Below are positions 21,942-33,433 of a stretch of 64,000 bases of DNA, piece by piece. Position numbers and translations under genes: made by a program. Location of the stretch: assembly GCA_963971535.1 (NCBI GenBank), contig OZ020589.1, positions 96,670,121 through 96,734,120 of the forward strand. The letters run 5' to 3'. This stretch comes from Notolepis coatsorum. Its lineage: Eukaryota > Chordata > Actinopteri > Aulopiformes > Paralepididae. Every line of letters starts with the position of its first letter. Position 1 is the stretch's first letter. A model generated the notes under the pieces. That model saw only the letters and a list, made by a program, of their open reading frames with translations, had not been told where the DNA came from and ran no database searches.

Positions 21942-22748
21942 GGGCTGGGCGATAAAACGATAACGATAACTATCGCGATAAATTATTTCCTCGAAATAAA
22001 CATGAAACGTGGTCGCAAAGTTTCGATATATCGATTTTCCAAGCTTGGATATGAGCACACGCACTAACAACCAATCAGTGAAGGAGATGGCAGACAGCGA
22101 AGGAGACCCGGAAGGAGACCCGGAGGTAGGACTCAACAACAAGGCTTGCTAGGCTAATTAGCTTGCACGGCGCTATTTTATATATTTACGTGCCGAGTAT
22201 GTGTGTGGCGTGAATTCTGATGCCACGGTTATAGTAGTGTGTGGTATACGGTGGACGTCGTTGCAATGTATTGGGCGGAACAGAGTATTTTAGGGATATT
22301 TAGTACTTTAGCAATATGGCTCGCTAGGATAATTAGCTTGCACGGCGCAATTGTATCGTTTGGCTCGCTAGGATAATTAGCTTGCACGGCGCTATTTTAT
22401 ATATTTACGTGCCGAGTATGTGTGTGGCGTGAATTCTGATGCCACGGTTATAGTAGTGTGTGGTATACGGTGGACGTCGTTGCAATTTATTGGGGCGGAA
22501 CAGAGTATTTTAGGGATATTTACTAGTACATTGTCATGGGATACACAGTACTGCTCGCTCTGGCTAACTGCTAACGTGCGCGGACTGATGACGACATCAA
22601 CTCGAGACATTCGCAGCAGAAAAACAACTCTATTAATAGCCCGTCCATCGGCGCTGGGCATAATAAGTTAATTAAACTTGACAGACATTATATCGACGAT
22701 AATTATAACGTCGATAAATAACGTTTTTGGCCATATCGCCCAGCCCTA
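21940..22748. mobile_element. hAT-7, 809-bp MITE inside hAT-6
   Basis: Ends TAGGGCTGGGCGATAAAACG and ATATCGCCCAGCCCTA. Flanks gtgtgtgt and gtgtatgt differ at one base; it landed in a TG microsatellite. A block of about 160 bp starting near GGATAATTAGCTTGCACGGC is present twice (about 22143-22310 and 22361-22525), with a third short piece between. No coding capacity. Confidence 0.8.
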
Positions 22749-23085
22749 GTGTATGTGTGTGTGTTACTGAGGATGGACAGATAATGTTGATATTTAAACA
22801 TGAATACATAAATGATCATCATGCAACATAAAACAATTTTAGGAACAGTTTGGGAGAGGAAGGGGTTTTAGCTTGCGTGTTGTGAGTTCCAAAACATTTT
22901 ACTTAAAGTTTAAAGCCCAATATATAAAAACGTGGCACTTTACAGTGAACAGGAGGTCTATTTGTATTAAAAACAATAGATTGTTTTTCATTTAAATGTC
23001 TGGAAGAGCTCAAAAATAAAAACGTCAATTGATATTTCCGTAGCCTTTTTTTTGTTGGTCAAAATGTGACTGATTGTGTTAAATG

Positions 23086-23544
23086 TAGGGCTGTACCGAA
23101 TGCTTCGATCATAATGTTGACATTCGAATTCTAAATCAACATTTGAATTTTACATTTAATTTTTTTTTCTTTTTAATTTATTTAAAAAATTTTTTTTTTT
23201 GTGTCTATTCAATCTGTTTAAACCAATGGGGGTTTTCTTCACAGTTGCAGTTAAAGATTAGGCTACACTAATATTATAATATTATACTATAAGACGTCAC
23301 CATCACTTTCATAACAACCGTGCCCTTATTGGATTATTTATGTTGACGAAACTGATGTTATATTCATCAAAGAAAGTTTATTTAATAAAAGACTAATTTT
23401 ATCAGATTAATCACTTTATTCAAATTGAGGATTCAGTTAAAAAAAAAATATATAAAAAAAAATTAAATTTTTGTTTTAGTATTTTATTTTTGTATAGACA
23501 TTCGAAGCTTCGAATGTTAAAAAATGACATTCGGTACAGCCCTA
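23086..23544. mobile_element. hAT-8, 459-bp MITE inside hAT-6
   Basis: Ends TAGGGCTGTACCGAATG and CATTCGGTACAGCCCTA, with a perfect TSD gttaaatg (23078-23085 and 23545-23552). Both subterminal parts carry TTCGAA/GAAGCTTC repeats. A related truncated copy lies at 41286-41835. Confidence 0.9.
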
Positions 23545-23627
23545 GTTAAATGGGCACATAATATCGCCTCATATCGATCGCAGGCACCTGAATCGAATCG
23601 TATCGTGGCAGACTTTGTGATATGTGA

Positions 23628-24298
23628 CTCGACGTGACCAAACCCGATTTGATTCGCAAGGGGGAGGTGCTCTGAAATGAAGAAAATGTCTTGCTGTTCA
23701 GAAAATCCAAAAAATCGAAATCTTGATTTTTTTTTACATATTTGAATTGTCATTAATGTGTTCCCTTATTTGCCCTTATTTGCAAACTTAAATACAACTT
23801 GTAAATGAGGTAATTATTGTTATAATAGTTCCACAAATTCTCTCTCAAGTGAGGAGAAAAACTACACGCGAGGGCTGTGCGGCCTGTCCGGGTAGCAAGT
23901 ACTCGTACTTAAGAGGTGTTAACACACAGACACATTATTTAGCTCTCCTTTCTCAGAGAGAGAATAACAATGTTAATACACTATCTTAATGTTATAAGTT
24001 ATAAGCAACGTAACGCAGTGTCTAAAAAAAAAAGATAAAAAAAAGAGGCCTTGACGCCGTTATAAAACGCGTGTTTTAACTTAATTAAAAACCATTAAAA
24101 GTTAGAATTTTATGAGCGAACGAATTTCGTTAGGGTGCATTTAAAAATTAGGTATTTACCTAATTGCTAAATACATCTAAATAACATAGTTGACAGCTGA
24201 GCTGTGTTGACGTTACAAATGTACAATCGCGCGGCTGCTGGTGCTGGTGCTGCTTGGTGCTTGGTGTGCAGCGCGAGGCAGGAGAGATGAGGCGCGCG
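23628..24298. other. 5' part of the DUF7869-bearing insert, non-coding
   Basis: Starts GTGACTCGACGTGACC right after GACTTTGTGATAT of hAT-6. It has A-rich and T-rich runs and a GCTGCTGGTGCTGGTGCTG stretch at 24233-24251. No upstream exon of the gene at 24740 was found, so its 5' exons are lost or too short to see. Confidence 0.4.
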
Positions 24299-24466
24299 TT
24301 AACCCTTTCACTGCCACACTACAGAAGGTTAACCTTTCACTACCACACTACAGACGGTTAACCTTTCACTACCACACTACAGAAGGTTAACCCTTTCACT
24401 ACCACACTACAGAAGGTTAACCTTTCACTACCACACTACAGAAGGTTAACCCTTTCACTACCAGGA
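24299..24466. repeat. Minisatellite, about 30-bp unit (array 1)
   Basis: Six copies of a unit reading TTAACC(C)TTTCACTACC, then ACACTACAGAAGG. The unit junction is the palindrome AAGGTTAACCTT with TTAA at its centre. A further partial copy is at 24667-24686. The same unit forms array 2 at 25856-25978 in the same orientation, on the other side of the DUF7869-like exons. Confidence 0.9.
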
Positions 24467-24739
24467 CTTTTAGGTATCTATGAGCGCTTAGTAACGCTTC
24501 GCCTCAAAGCCGTTTCTGGCCGAATTAGTCATCGAATCTTTAATTTTTTTTAAATTCTTATTCAGAGGTATTTCGTCGAGATTTCATAAATGTAATGTGG
24601 CAGCGGAAATGTGTAGAAATATGGTAAAAAAAACTATTTATCCGTTTTTTCTCGATGAAAAAAGACTACCACTTTCACTACCACACTACTGCATTGCTCC
24701 CTTTTTTTTCTTTCTAAAATCCTTATTCATTTATTGCAG

Positions 24740-25310
24740 GTGCACTACCCATCAGACCCCCTTCAGCCAGGGCCCATGTACTTCTTGGCTCCACGCAAGT
24801 GCAGCATATTCGGTGCTTGCTGTGAGGCGATTCCACGGCAAGTCAACTATTTGGTGGATGAGGGGATGGAGTCCAGCAAAGGTAGCAACGCCGTCATAAG
24901 CTACCTGCACCACTTCTTCAAAGACCATGGTCTTGGGGAGACAGATGTTGACCTTCACTGTGACAACTGCAGTGGCCAAAACAAGAACAAGTACATGTTG
25001 TGGTACTTAGCGTGGCGAGCGCTACATGGTCTTCACCATCGTGTCAATCTCCACCTGCTGATTGTAGGCCACACAAAGTTTTCCCCGGACTGTTTCTTTG
25101 GGCTTCTCAAGCAGCGTTTCAGAAAGACCAAGGTGAACACTCTTGATGACATTGCAGCAGTCATAAGGGACAGCTCAGTGGCTGGAGTCAACATACCACA
25201 GCTAGTGGGAAAGGAAGATGGCACTGTAATCGTGGAGTCCTACAACTGGCAGGAACATCTGGGGCCTTACTTCAAGCCACTGCCACAGATCAAGCAGTAC
25301 CAGCACTTTA
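24740..25310 (+). CDS. DUF7869-like protein, penultimate exon
   Basis: An acceptor TTTATTGCAG precedes 24740 and a donor GTGGGTGTGG follows 25310; the frame is open throughout. The key motif is HCDNCSGQNKNKYMLWYLAW, followed by LLIVGHTKFSPDCFFGLLK. That pattern of a D-N-C-x-GQNKN block and a downstream GHTKFSPD block is characteristic of the DUF7869 family, found in many copies in animal genomes and suspected to be transposon-derived. Upstream exons are missing. The 3' part looks undamaged, with normal splice sites and codons. Whether the protein is a transposase with a DDE-like site (the Asp in HCDN) is an inference. Confidence 0.65.
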
Positions 25311-25450
25311 GGTGGGTGTGGTCACTGTGTGTTGTGTATTTACTGTAATTAATTATTCACACTTTAGTGCAAAGAATGTCATTGGCAAATGATACAAATG
25401 CATTGATATTGTTATGTGCCCTGTACTAACGTTTCACTTTATTATTGCAG

Positions 25451-25712
25451 CTTTGATTCCAAGGAACCTGGTGTGGTTGTGGCAAAGATGTCTATTGATG
25501 GCGCTGAAACCAGATTCCAGCTGCTCCGTGACATCCGTGTCCTGCCGCCTATAGATGGACTTCCTGTGCTGCCACCACCGGGACTGGACTCTGCAAGACA
25601 ACACTATCTGTTCCACAAGATCAGAGAGTTCTGTGATGAGGAAGCCCAGGACATAACATGCCCAGCACCACCAGCCAAAATATCCACCGGCGGTTCAAAA
25701 AGACCACGGTGA
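25451..25712 (+). CDS. DUF7869-like protein, last exon
   Basis: The acceptor TTATTATTGCAG joins in phase with the previous exon (the split codon gives Ser). The exon encodes FDSKEPGVVVAKMS, then a basic end, GGSKRPR, and a TGA stop at 25710-25712. A polyadenylation signal AATAAA follows at 25809-25814. The product's C-terminus is therefore intact, together with the 3' end of the transcription unit. Array 2 of the minisatellite starts 44 bp beyond the signal. Confidence 0.6.
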
Positions 25713-25808
25713 TCATCTGGAGAGGCCATCAGAACATTGAACATTGAACATTGACTTTAGCATGTCTATTTTTATCATGCCTATTTTTCTCGTGTTATTT
25801 TAAATGAT

Positions 25809-25814
25809 AATAAA
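25809..25814 (+). terminator. Polyadenylation signal of DUF7869-like gene
   Basis: AATAAA in GATAATAAAATC, about 97 bases after the stop codon. Confidence 0.5.
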
Positions 25815-25855
25815 ATCTTGAAACTTGATTTGTCTCTTGTTTATTATCAGGGTCC

Positions 25856-25978
25856 CTTTCACTACCACACTACAGAAGGTTAACCCTTTCACTACCACAC
25901 TACAGAAGGTTAACCTTTCACTACAACACCACAGAAGGTTAACCTTTCACTACCACACTACAGAAGGTTAACCTTTCC
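25856..25978. repeat. Minisatellite, about 30-bp unit (array 2)
   Basis: Four copies of the array-1 unit, same orientation, one copy with a changed ACAACACCACAG stretch. The two arrays bracket the DUF7869-like exons. Confidence 0.9.
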
Positions 25979-26129
25979 TTATAATACAGTTATTTAGCTT
26001 TTAGACTTACAAGGCTTTTAGACTTACACTTCAACTGCCACAACAACTTGCCACAAGACAGAGTCATTGCCATAACAAAAGAGCCTGATGCAAGGTGTTA
26101 ATGTCCCCAGAGAGAGGGGGGCCATGGAA

Positions 26130-28188
26130 TACAATGCATTCTATAACTATAATACGGTCAACGAAGAAAAAAGGAAATGTCGTGCAGCGGAGCGAAAATG
26201 GAGAAAAACAAAAACCACCATATGCTGTGATATATACAAAGATGCTTTAACTGCTTATAATAAAACCATCCGCTTAGCAAGGAAAGATTACTTCTCTTAA
26301 ATCATTACAGAAAATGCTGGAAACTCCAGAATCCTCTTTTCCACTATTAATGTACTACTCAACACTGCCCCTACACCTCCGTCATCAACGGTTAAGTGTG
26401 AAGAACTTGCACTATTCTTTAACAACAAAATAACCTTGATCAGGGCCAGCATTACTCATGATGGAAATAAAGTTGATTGCGGCAAACCGTGCAATGTAAC
26501 CATGAGAAGTTTCACATGCATCACATTAGATGTACTCTGCAAAACTGTCTCAGAATGTAACTCCTCCACCTCAGACATTGACCCTATACCTACAGCTTTC
26601 TTCAAACGGGTATTTAATAGTGTTTCAAGCCCTGTGCTAGATATCATAAACACTTCCCTTAGGACTGGTATTTTCCCGGATGCCTTTAAAACAGCAGTTT
26701 AAAAAAAAACCTAACTTGGATAGTAATGAAATGGCAAATTATCGTCCAATATCCAACCTACCATTCATTAGTAAAGTACTTGAAAAGATAGTTTCAGTTC
26801 AAATAAATTCCTTTCTTGAAGAAAACAACATCTTAGAAGAATTTCAGTCAGGATTCAGAAAATATCATAGCACTGAAACTGCCCTCACCAAAATAATCAG
26901 TGACCTCAGACTAAACTCTGACGAGAATAAGATCTCCATCCTTATCCTGTTAGATCTCAGTGCAGCATTTGATACAATCGATCACGATATTCTAAACGAT
27001 CGTCTTGAAAACCATGTCGGTTTCTCAGACCATGTGCTAGGCTGGTTTAAAACATACATCAGAGGGAGGAAATTCTATGTTAAACTAGGAGATCACATGT
27101 CTGATATATACGACAACAACTATGGAGTTGCACAAGGGAGTTGCTTAGGTCCTTTACTCTTCTCCCTTTACATGTTACCGCTGGGTGATATCATCAGAGA
27201 ACATAATGTAGATTTCCATAGCTATGCGGATGATACACAACTGTACATATCTGCTGAACCAAATGATACAGCGATTAGCTCCATTACAGACTGCTTACTG
27301 GCAATAAATAAATGGATGAGTAAGAACTTCCTGAAACTAAACGAGAACAAAACTGAAATTCTAATTATCGGCCCCAAAACTAAAAAAGAAACATTAATAA
27401 AGAACCTGGGGGGACTAACCCCTTGGATCAAATCTGAGGTCACTAGTCTTGGGGTTGCCATAGATTCAGAACTGAACTTCAATTCTCATATTAGCAAAGT
27501 GACGAAAACATCGTTCTTCCATCTCAGAAATATAGCAAAAGTACGACCATTTATTAATCAGAACGATGCTGAGAAGCTAATTCATGCATTCATATCTAGC
27601 CGGTTAGACTACTGTAATGCACTTTTCACAGGTCTCCCTAAGAAAACCACAGAGAGGCTTCAGCTAATCCAAAACTCTGCAGCCCGACTGCTAACTAGAA
27701 CCAAAAGGAGAGAGCACATTAGTCCAGTCTTAGCCGCTTTACACTGGCTTCCTGTAACATTTAGAATTGACTTTAAGGTCCTTCTCCTTACATACAAAGC
27801 TCTAAATGGACAGGGACCTAGCTACATCGCCAACACTCTAATAAATTACACACCAGCAAGAACATTGCGATCATCAGCTGCTGGACTACTAGAGGCTCCC
27901 AGAAGCAGTCAAAAGAGGATCGGTAATGCAGCCTTTATCAACTATGCCCCAAAACTATGGAACAAACTACCCCAAAACATCAGGGAAGCCAACTCGCTAG
28001 ACATCTTTAAAAGACAGCTCAGGCATTTCACTGATAGATATCTGCTACCACCTAGTGGCAAGAGGAAACATCAGGGATATCCTGACACAACTTGTATTTA
28101 TTCTTACCCTGCCTACTCTTTTACACTGCCTATCAAATTCATGTGTCGGTTATTGCACTTTTTACTTCTTACTGATGACTATTTTTAA
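26130..28188 (+). pseudogene. L2 LINE ORF2 reverse transcriptase, broken
   Basis: The first frame (ERKWRKTK, RLARKDYFS) ends at a stop near 26298. The same protein continues (SSTSDIDPIPTAFFKRVF) to 26702, where a deletion near an A-run shifts the frame. The main 502-codon frame (26680-28188) then runs through NYRPISNLPFISKVLEK, DLSAAFDTIDHDIL, GVAQGSCLGPLLFSLY and HSYADDTQLY, which are the conserved reverse transcriptase blocks with both catalytic Asp of YADD. It ends after LPQNIREANSLDIFKRQLR. The RT core looks sound, but the stop and frameshift upstream make this copy dead. Confidence 0.9.
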
Positions 28189-28282
28189 ACTGAATCATTT
28201 TAAACTATTTTTATTATTTGAATTACAGGAGTATTACTGAATAGAGAGCCTATTAGGATGCTAGATCCTAATGTGAAACACT

Positions 28283-30050
28283 ATGATTTGCTTATGGCAG
28301 ATCAATCAGCATGGATTGTCTGTAAACTTTAATACATGGCAGTTTGGTTTGTTAGAACAGACTGTAATCTTATGCTTATGGCAGATCAATCAGCATGGAT
28401 TGTCTGTAAACTTTAATACATGGCAGTTTGGTTTGTTAGAACAGACTGTAATCAGGGGAGGAAATTAGGCCACTTTACTCGCCAAATGCGAGTATTTTTT
28501 ACGTTTGGCGAGTAATTCATGAAGAGCACTCGCCAGTCTGGCGAGTACTAGTAATTACAAAACAAAAAAATCATTCTGCAATCTGCTGATTCGCTCACTG
28601 GCACAAGCCGAACTCTGACTCCCCCCTTGATTCCTCCCATTTGCGCCTCAATCCAACCATAACCAATGAACATCATCGTTGTACAGATGCGCTCTAAGCT
28701 CCTCCAATGAACACTCATTTTCTAGAAGATGCCGCCCATCTAGGGGAAGTGGACAGATCACTGCTCGCGGACCTACAGACTCCTGCCACCGGCTTGACAA
28801 CGTAGAAAAACTAGACAAAAACACATCAGTGGATGAAAATAATTGCATGTAGAGTCGTCGCTTTCGGATATCAGTGCGGTCTGACATGGGGGCGAACAAC
28901 AGCATGCGACGCGTCTCCTTCGAGTCGGATGAGAATGACAAGTCAACCAGCATTAGCCGGCTAGCTACCTAGCATGTAACAAGCTATCATAACGCGCGTT
29001 CAACATAGTGGACGACTATACTGAGCGGCTTTGCTTAAATGCAGCCGAGTGACATTTTATTATTACCGGGTTTCCCCCCATATCACCACTCAATCAATCA
29101 ATCAATCAATCGCCCATATGCCCTTCACAACGGTGATGTTGTCATACTTGGCATTCAGAATACACCTGCTGAACCCCTAGCGTTGTCGATTCGGTTCCAA
29201 TGTATTGTCATCTTACAGCACAAGTACAGTACAACCAGAATACATTTGGCATACAACCAGAGTGCAAATGTAACAAGTCAAGTTGTTTTATTTAGCTATT
29301 ACATTACAGTGAAATGCTTGGTTCTTTCACTGCCCAACTCAGTCCAACCTAGACCAGTCCAACCTAGTCCAGTCCAGCCCAGCATCTTTCACTGCCTAGT
29401 TCAGCCCAACCCAGTCCAGAATAGTTCCCTCTTTCATGTTAATATGTGATATCCTAATATTTTGAAGAGTAGAGACAGTGTGATTAATACATGTTGTATG
29501 CTAATATTGTGAAGAGTAGAGACTGTTATTAATGTTTTATGCTAATAAATATTTTAAAGAGTAGAGACACAGTGTGATTTTTACTATGATTGAAAATCAA
29601 TTTAGACAAAGACATACAAAGAAGTAATTATCACAATTAGTGATTTTTTTTGGCTGGTAAAAAATCTGTTTGTCTGGTAAATCAGATACTCGCCAGTTGG
29701 CTGGTAAGCCAAAAAGTTAGTTTCCTCCCCTGACTGTAATCTTATGTCTATGTCACTTGCTTATGGCAGATCAATCAGCATGGATTGTCTGTAAACTTTA
29801 ATACATGGCAGTTTGGTTTGTTAGAACAGACTGTAATCTTATGTCTATGTCACTTGCTTATGGCAGATCAATCAGCATGGATTGTCTGTAAACTTTAATA
29901 CATGGCAGTTTGGTTTGTTAGAACAGACTGTAATCTTATGTCTATGTCACTTGCTTATGGCAGATCAATCAGCATGGATTGTCTGTAAACTTTAATACAT
30001 GGCAGTTTGGTTTGTTAGAACAGACTGTAATCTTATGTCTATGCATTGTT
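28283..30050 (+). repeat. Tandem repeat in the L2 3' region (88-98 bp unit)
   Basis: A unit containing GGCAGATCAATCAGCATGG, AAACTTTAATACATGGCAG and GTTAGAACAGACTGTAATC appears twice before hAT-9 (28283-28452) and three times after it (29757-30040). Later units carry the extra phrase TCTATGTCAC. Frames across it repeat the same peptide and are not genes. Confidence 0.85.
28453..29732. mobile_element. hAT-9, 1280-bp element in L2
   Basis: Ends CAGGGGAGGAAATTAG and GTTAGTTTCCTCCCCTG, with a perfect TSD actgtaat (28445-28452 and 29733-29740). Subterminal repeats such as CTCGCCAAATGCGAG and GGCTGGTAAG also mark hAT-1. Inside are GACCAGTCCAACCTAG-like short repeats (29344-29420). The minus frame at 28648-28953 has no recognised motif. 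No transposase. Confidence 0.88.
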
Positions 30051-30376
30051 GTCACTTGCCATATCTTGCTATGCTCGCTCATGCCTGTATTTTTTATGTC
30101 CGTTCTATTTTATAATTTTTATTTTATTTTATTTTTATTTTACTATTTTTAAACTGAATCATTTTAAACTATTTTTACTATTTGTGTTACTGAAAACTGT
30201 AAGCGGAGAGCCTATTGGTATGCTAGATCCTAATGTGAAACACTGTGATTCTACCTGTCTATCTTTTTATGCTCGCTTATAAGCCTGTATTTTTTACTGT
30301 TGTGAAGCACTTTGAACTGCAACCTCTGTATGAAAAGTGCTATACAAATAAAGTTATTATTATTATTATTATTATT

Positions 30377-30614
30377 CTGGGTAGGGTTGTAGTTGATTAA
30401 ATCACAGGTGTGAAGCTCTCCACAAGTTCGAAGACCATTCATCTCTGAATGCGTTTACTGATATCACCATGATTTATAGGATGTAGCTTGCAAAATATCC
30501 CACCAAAATGTTCAAGTGATGGCTTATTTTTAAGGTATGAATCTGTACTTTCACAATATGTAAAAAAAAAAAAAAAATTGGACCTTACCTCAACAAGTCC
30601 CGCGCCCCCATGCC
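30377..30614. other. Right part of the DUF7869-bearing insert
   Basis: Between the L2 tail and the resumption of hAT-6. It ends CATGCCCAGTCAC, whose last bases are the inverse of the GTGACT start at 23628. It contains a run of 14 A near 30564. No coding region. Confidence 0.35.
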
Positions 30615-31518
30615 CAGTCACATATCGGCTTATATCGTATCGTTGTCCAAAGAATAGATATCGTATCGTATCGTGATGAAACTGGTGATTCCCACCCCTA
30701 GTTTTGGACTATAACGTTGGATTAATAAACGTGATCAATATTTGGAATGGCGATCAGGAATAGGATTAATATTTTTGCAGAACATCTGATGTGAGGTAAG
30801 GACTCTATTTTACCAGTATTGGGTTAATCAGATGTTTTTTTCTCAGCCATCGCAGCGTGTCTGTGTGTGTGTATGTGTGTGTGTGTATGACGTTAGCGCT
30901 GACCAGGTCATGGATAATAGATTTTTCAGCCCACTTCTCTAGCATGCATAAGTACACATATACTATCGATAATCTAGCGTTTATTTGAAAACCATTCATA
31001 AATCAGCCAAAAAATTACAACGTGTTTTGTGTATTCCACTAAAGAGCTATTATCGCGGAATTTCTCTGGAATTACTAGAACTCTCAAACTATACTCGTAT
31101 TCAAAACGGTATAAAACGGAAATGTACCAATGAAAAAACAATCAGTTTCGTACATGTTGACTGCAAGCAAGTCATTGATAAGCGAGGGGTGTTTTAGACC
31201 AGTGGTTCTCAACTGGTCTAGCCTCGGGGGGACCCAACATTTTCCTTAGTCACTAAGTCGCGACCCAAATTTTTTAGCCACTATGATTTATTTCAAATGA
31301 ATTATTTTTGCAGTAATACACAATCTTTCATGCACTGTTAACACTTTAAGTGCCGAAAACGTGTTTAGCCGCCTTTCCTAGCCATGCTCAAGTTGCCGAG
31401 GACGCCCTAACTCGTCTTTAATATCAATATTTCAAAAATCTGTGATCGAAATCATATTTCCCCTCTGCAGCCTTCACACACAGTTCTGAGCTCCTCTCAA
31501 TCCTCTAGCGGTTCAAGA

Positions 31519-31532
31519 GCGCCATCTGGTGG
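31519..31532 (-). promoter_or_regulatory. CTCF-like motif in pB-c
   Basis: GCGCCATCTGGTGG, the reverse complement of the motif in pB-a, fits the CTCF core at every position. Retained in both copies although the surrounding sequence has diverged. Confidence 0.4.
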
Positions 31533-32593
31533 CTGATCGGCAGAAGCGCCAAACAGGAAGTCATGTGGATGAAGTGGTGATCACCCATATTACTTCCGGC
31601 CACTCTCTATAGCTCCCGCGACTCCATCTTGAAACACTGGATAATAGATTGCTCGCCCTAACTCAATAAACAACGTTATTTGGACGTATATACTATTATA
31701 CAACCTGGAAATGGACCGGGTATTTCGACATCCCATAATGGAAAACTGTCTACCCCACGCTGATCGCCCAACGGCCCGAGGAGACTGGGGTGAGTTTTAG
31801 CGTGTAATATTACCGTGTTCGATACTAACTGATCTGATGAACATATGACCCACATTAGATGAATGGTATAACGCTGCCCACGGAATTATAAACGCCCCCT
31901 CGCCCATCCGGTCAACATCAGATGACGTGTAGTAACTTCCAGAAGTACGTTCAGTTGGAATTTTTTATTTCGCGCCGATTGCTATCAAACTGTATTTCAT
32001 CATCAATATAATGCATTTGGGGCTATAAATCACGTTCTGGAGAAAGCTGCAGAAAGAGATGAAAACATACTTATACCTTAGACCAGCGGTTCTCAACAGG
32101 GGTTCCGCGGCACACAGGGGTTCCGCGGAGAGCTGCCAGGGGTTCCGCGAGATGCCTGGCAATGTTCTTTAAAAATATAGAATGACAACAGTCTTATTTT
32201 GAAAATCCTATAGCGGGTCTCATTTATGCCCACGCGCAGCTCCAGCTATAATAACTAGGCTCCGAAAGCTAGCAACATTAAGGTCATTATGATACTCTTA
32301 TTTTGAAAATCTGTGGTGTCGTGACTCATATCCGCTCCAGCACACAGCCAATAGGATGCATCTCCACACAGCAGGCTGAGCAGTGAGCAGTAGCGTCTCT
32401 CAGCTCAGCAGTAGTAGCGTCTGGATCTGGAACGCGGACATTGAAACACAGCAAGGATAGTGTTTTTGCGACCCAAAACAAATCCCTGCTGTTTTATTCC
32501 GCAACGGGTCAAATGAATATAACATGCTTTGCAATCCTTGCCATTCCTTTATGACCATGTTGTGTTTAAGACCGGAATTAATGTCCCGTTAGC

Positions 32594-33366
32594 CAGGGTT
32601 TCCGTTAGAAAAAATTGTTGCCGGTCTCCGTGACCTGCAAGATTTCAACTACCGGACAAATGAGATTAATTCCGGTCATAGTTTATTGAGCTTTAAAACA
32701 ATTGATAGGCAGGCTCATGTCATCCTCAAGGCATGTAGATTTATAATATTATTACTTAAAACTAGGCTACTTTTGCGTATACAGTCATTAATATATTCCA
32801 AATAAAATAAGTCCCTCGATACTCCGTCTCCGTGCTGCTGCTGACTTGAAATAAAATAGACCGCGTATGTGGCAGTCGGTCCGACACTAAACACTAACAG
32901 CAGTCTGTTATAATCACATTTTTATGAGCTAACGAATTCCGTTATATTGGACATTTGTATTAATTATATCAAGCGAAGAACTGAGAAAGCAGAGAGACTG
33001 CAACATTATCGTGGTTTGCGTGACTACTCTCTCCACCTCAATGTCACGCGGTCGAAAAGGGCGCTTGTCTATTGGACAGTGGAAATGTGTGTGTGGCTGC
33101 GATCCTGTGTGTGCGCGCGCGCGTGTGTGTGTGTCTGTGTGTGTACTGCGGAGCCCAGATCAGCGGAGCCGAGTTTTGACATGGCATTGATCCATTGTTC
33201 TATTGAAGCACATTACCTACCACCATCCTCTCGCTAAACAACTTGTAGACCACAGTGTTTTTATGAGTGCCCACAAGTAGCCGTTTTAATAATATAATAA
33301 GCCGCGCGCCTCGGTAATAATAATAAGCCGCGTTTTTTCTTCCTTCTTCCCAAGATGCACAGACAT

Positions 33367-33433
<67 letters not shown>

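Larger units (their letters stand above)
26130..30376 (+). mobile_element. L2-type LINE, 5' truncated, split by hAT-9
   Basis: The coding part (26130-28070) reads as an L2 ORF2 from before the reverse transcriptase domain to its C-terminus. The 3' end at 30300-30376 has the L2-like closing text GAAGCACTTTGAACTGC, AAAAGTGCTATACAAATAAA and a (TTA)n tail. The 3' region contains a tandem repeat of about 90-98 bp and a duplicated 100-bp segment (28188-28288 and 30147-30250). hAT-9 sits in the tandem repeat. The endonuclease part is absent. Confidence 0.85.
21501..30700. mobile_element. hAT-6, 9.2-kb composite hAT element in pB-b
   Basis: Ends TAGGGGTGGGACGATACATC and GGTGATTCCCACCCCTA, with a perfect TSD gttttgga (21493-21500 and 30701-30708). 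Both ends match the short MITEs hAT-16 and hAT-20. Inside are a core shared with hAT-1 and hAT-11 (CTCTTATTTTGAAAATCC, GCAACGGGTCAAATG), two further MITEs, a DUF7869-like gene piece with minisatellites, and an L2 LINE carrying hAT-9. The block 23628-30614 may itself be a separate insertion (ATAT on both sides). Confidence 0.85.

Noticed and set aside
24734..25348. Uninterrupted 204-codon gene starting at the first ATG and ending in the intron
   Set aside because: Clear acceptor and donor sites and a continuation of the protein in the next exon show that the frame's ends are intronic.
28283..28468. 61-codon frame with a repeated peptide
   Set aside because: Tandem repeat of the L2 3' region.
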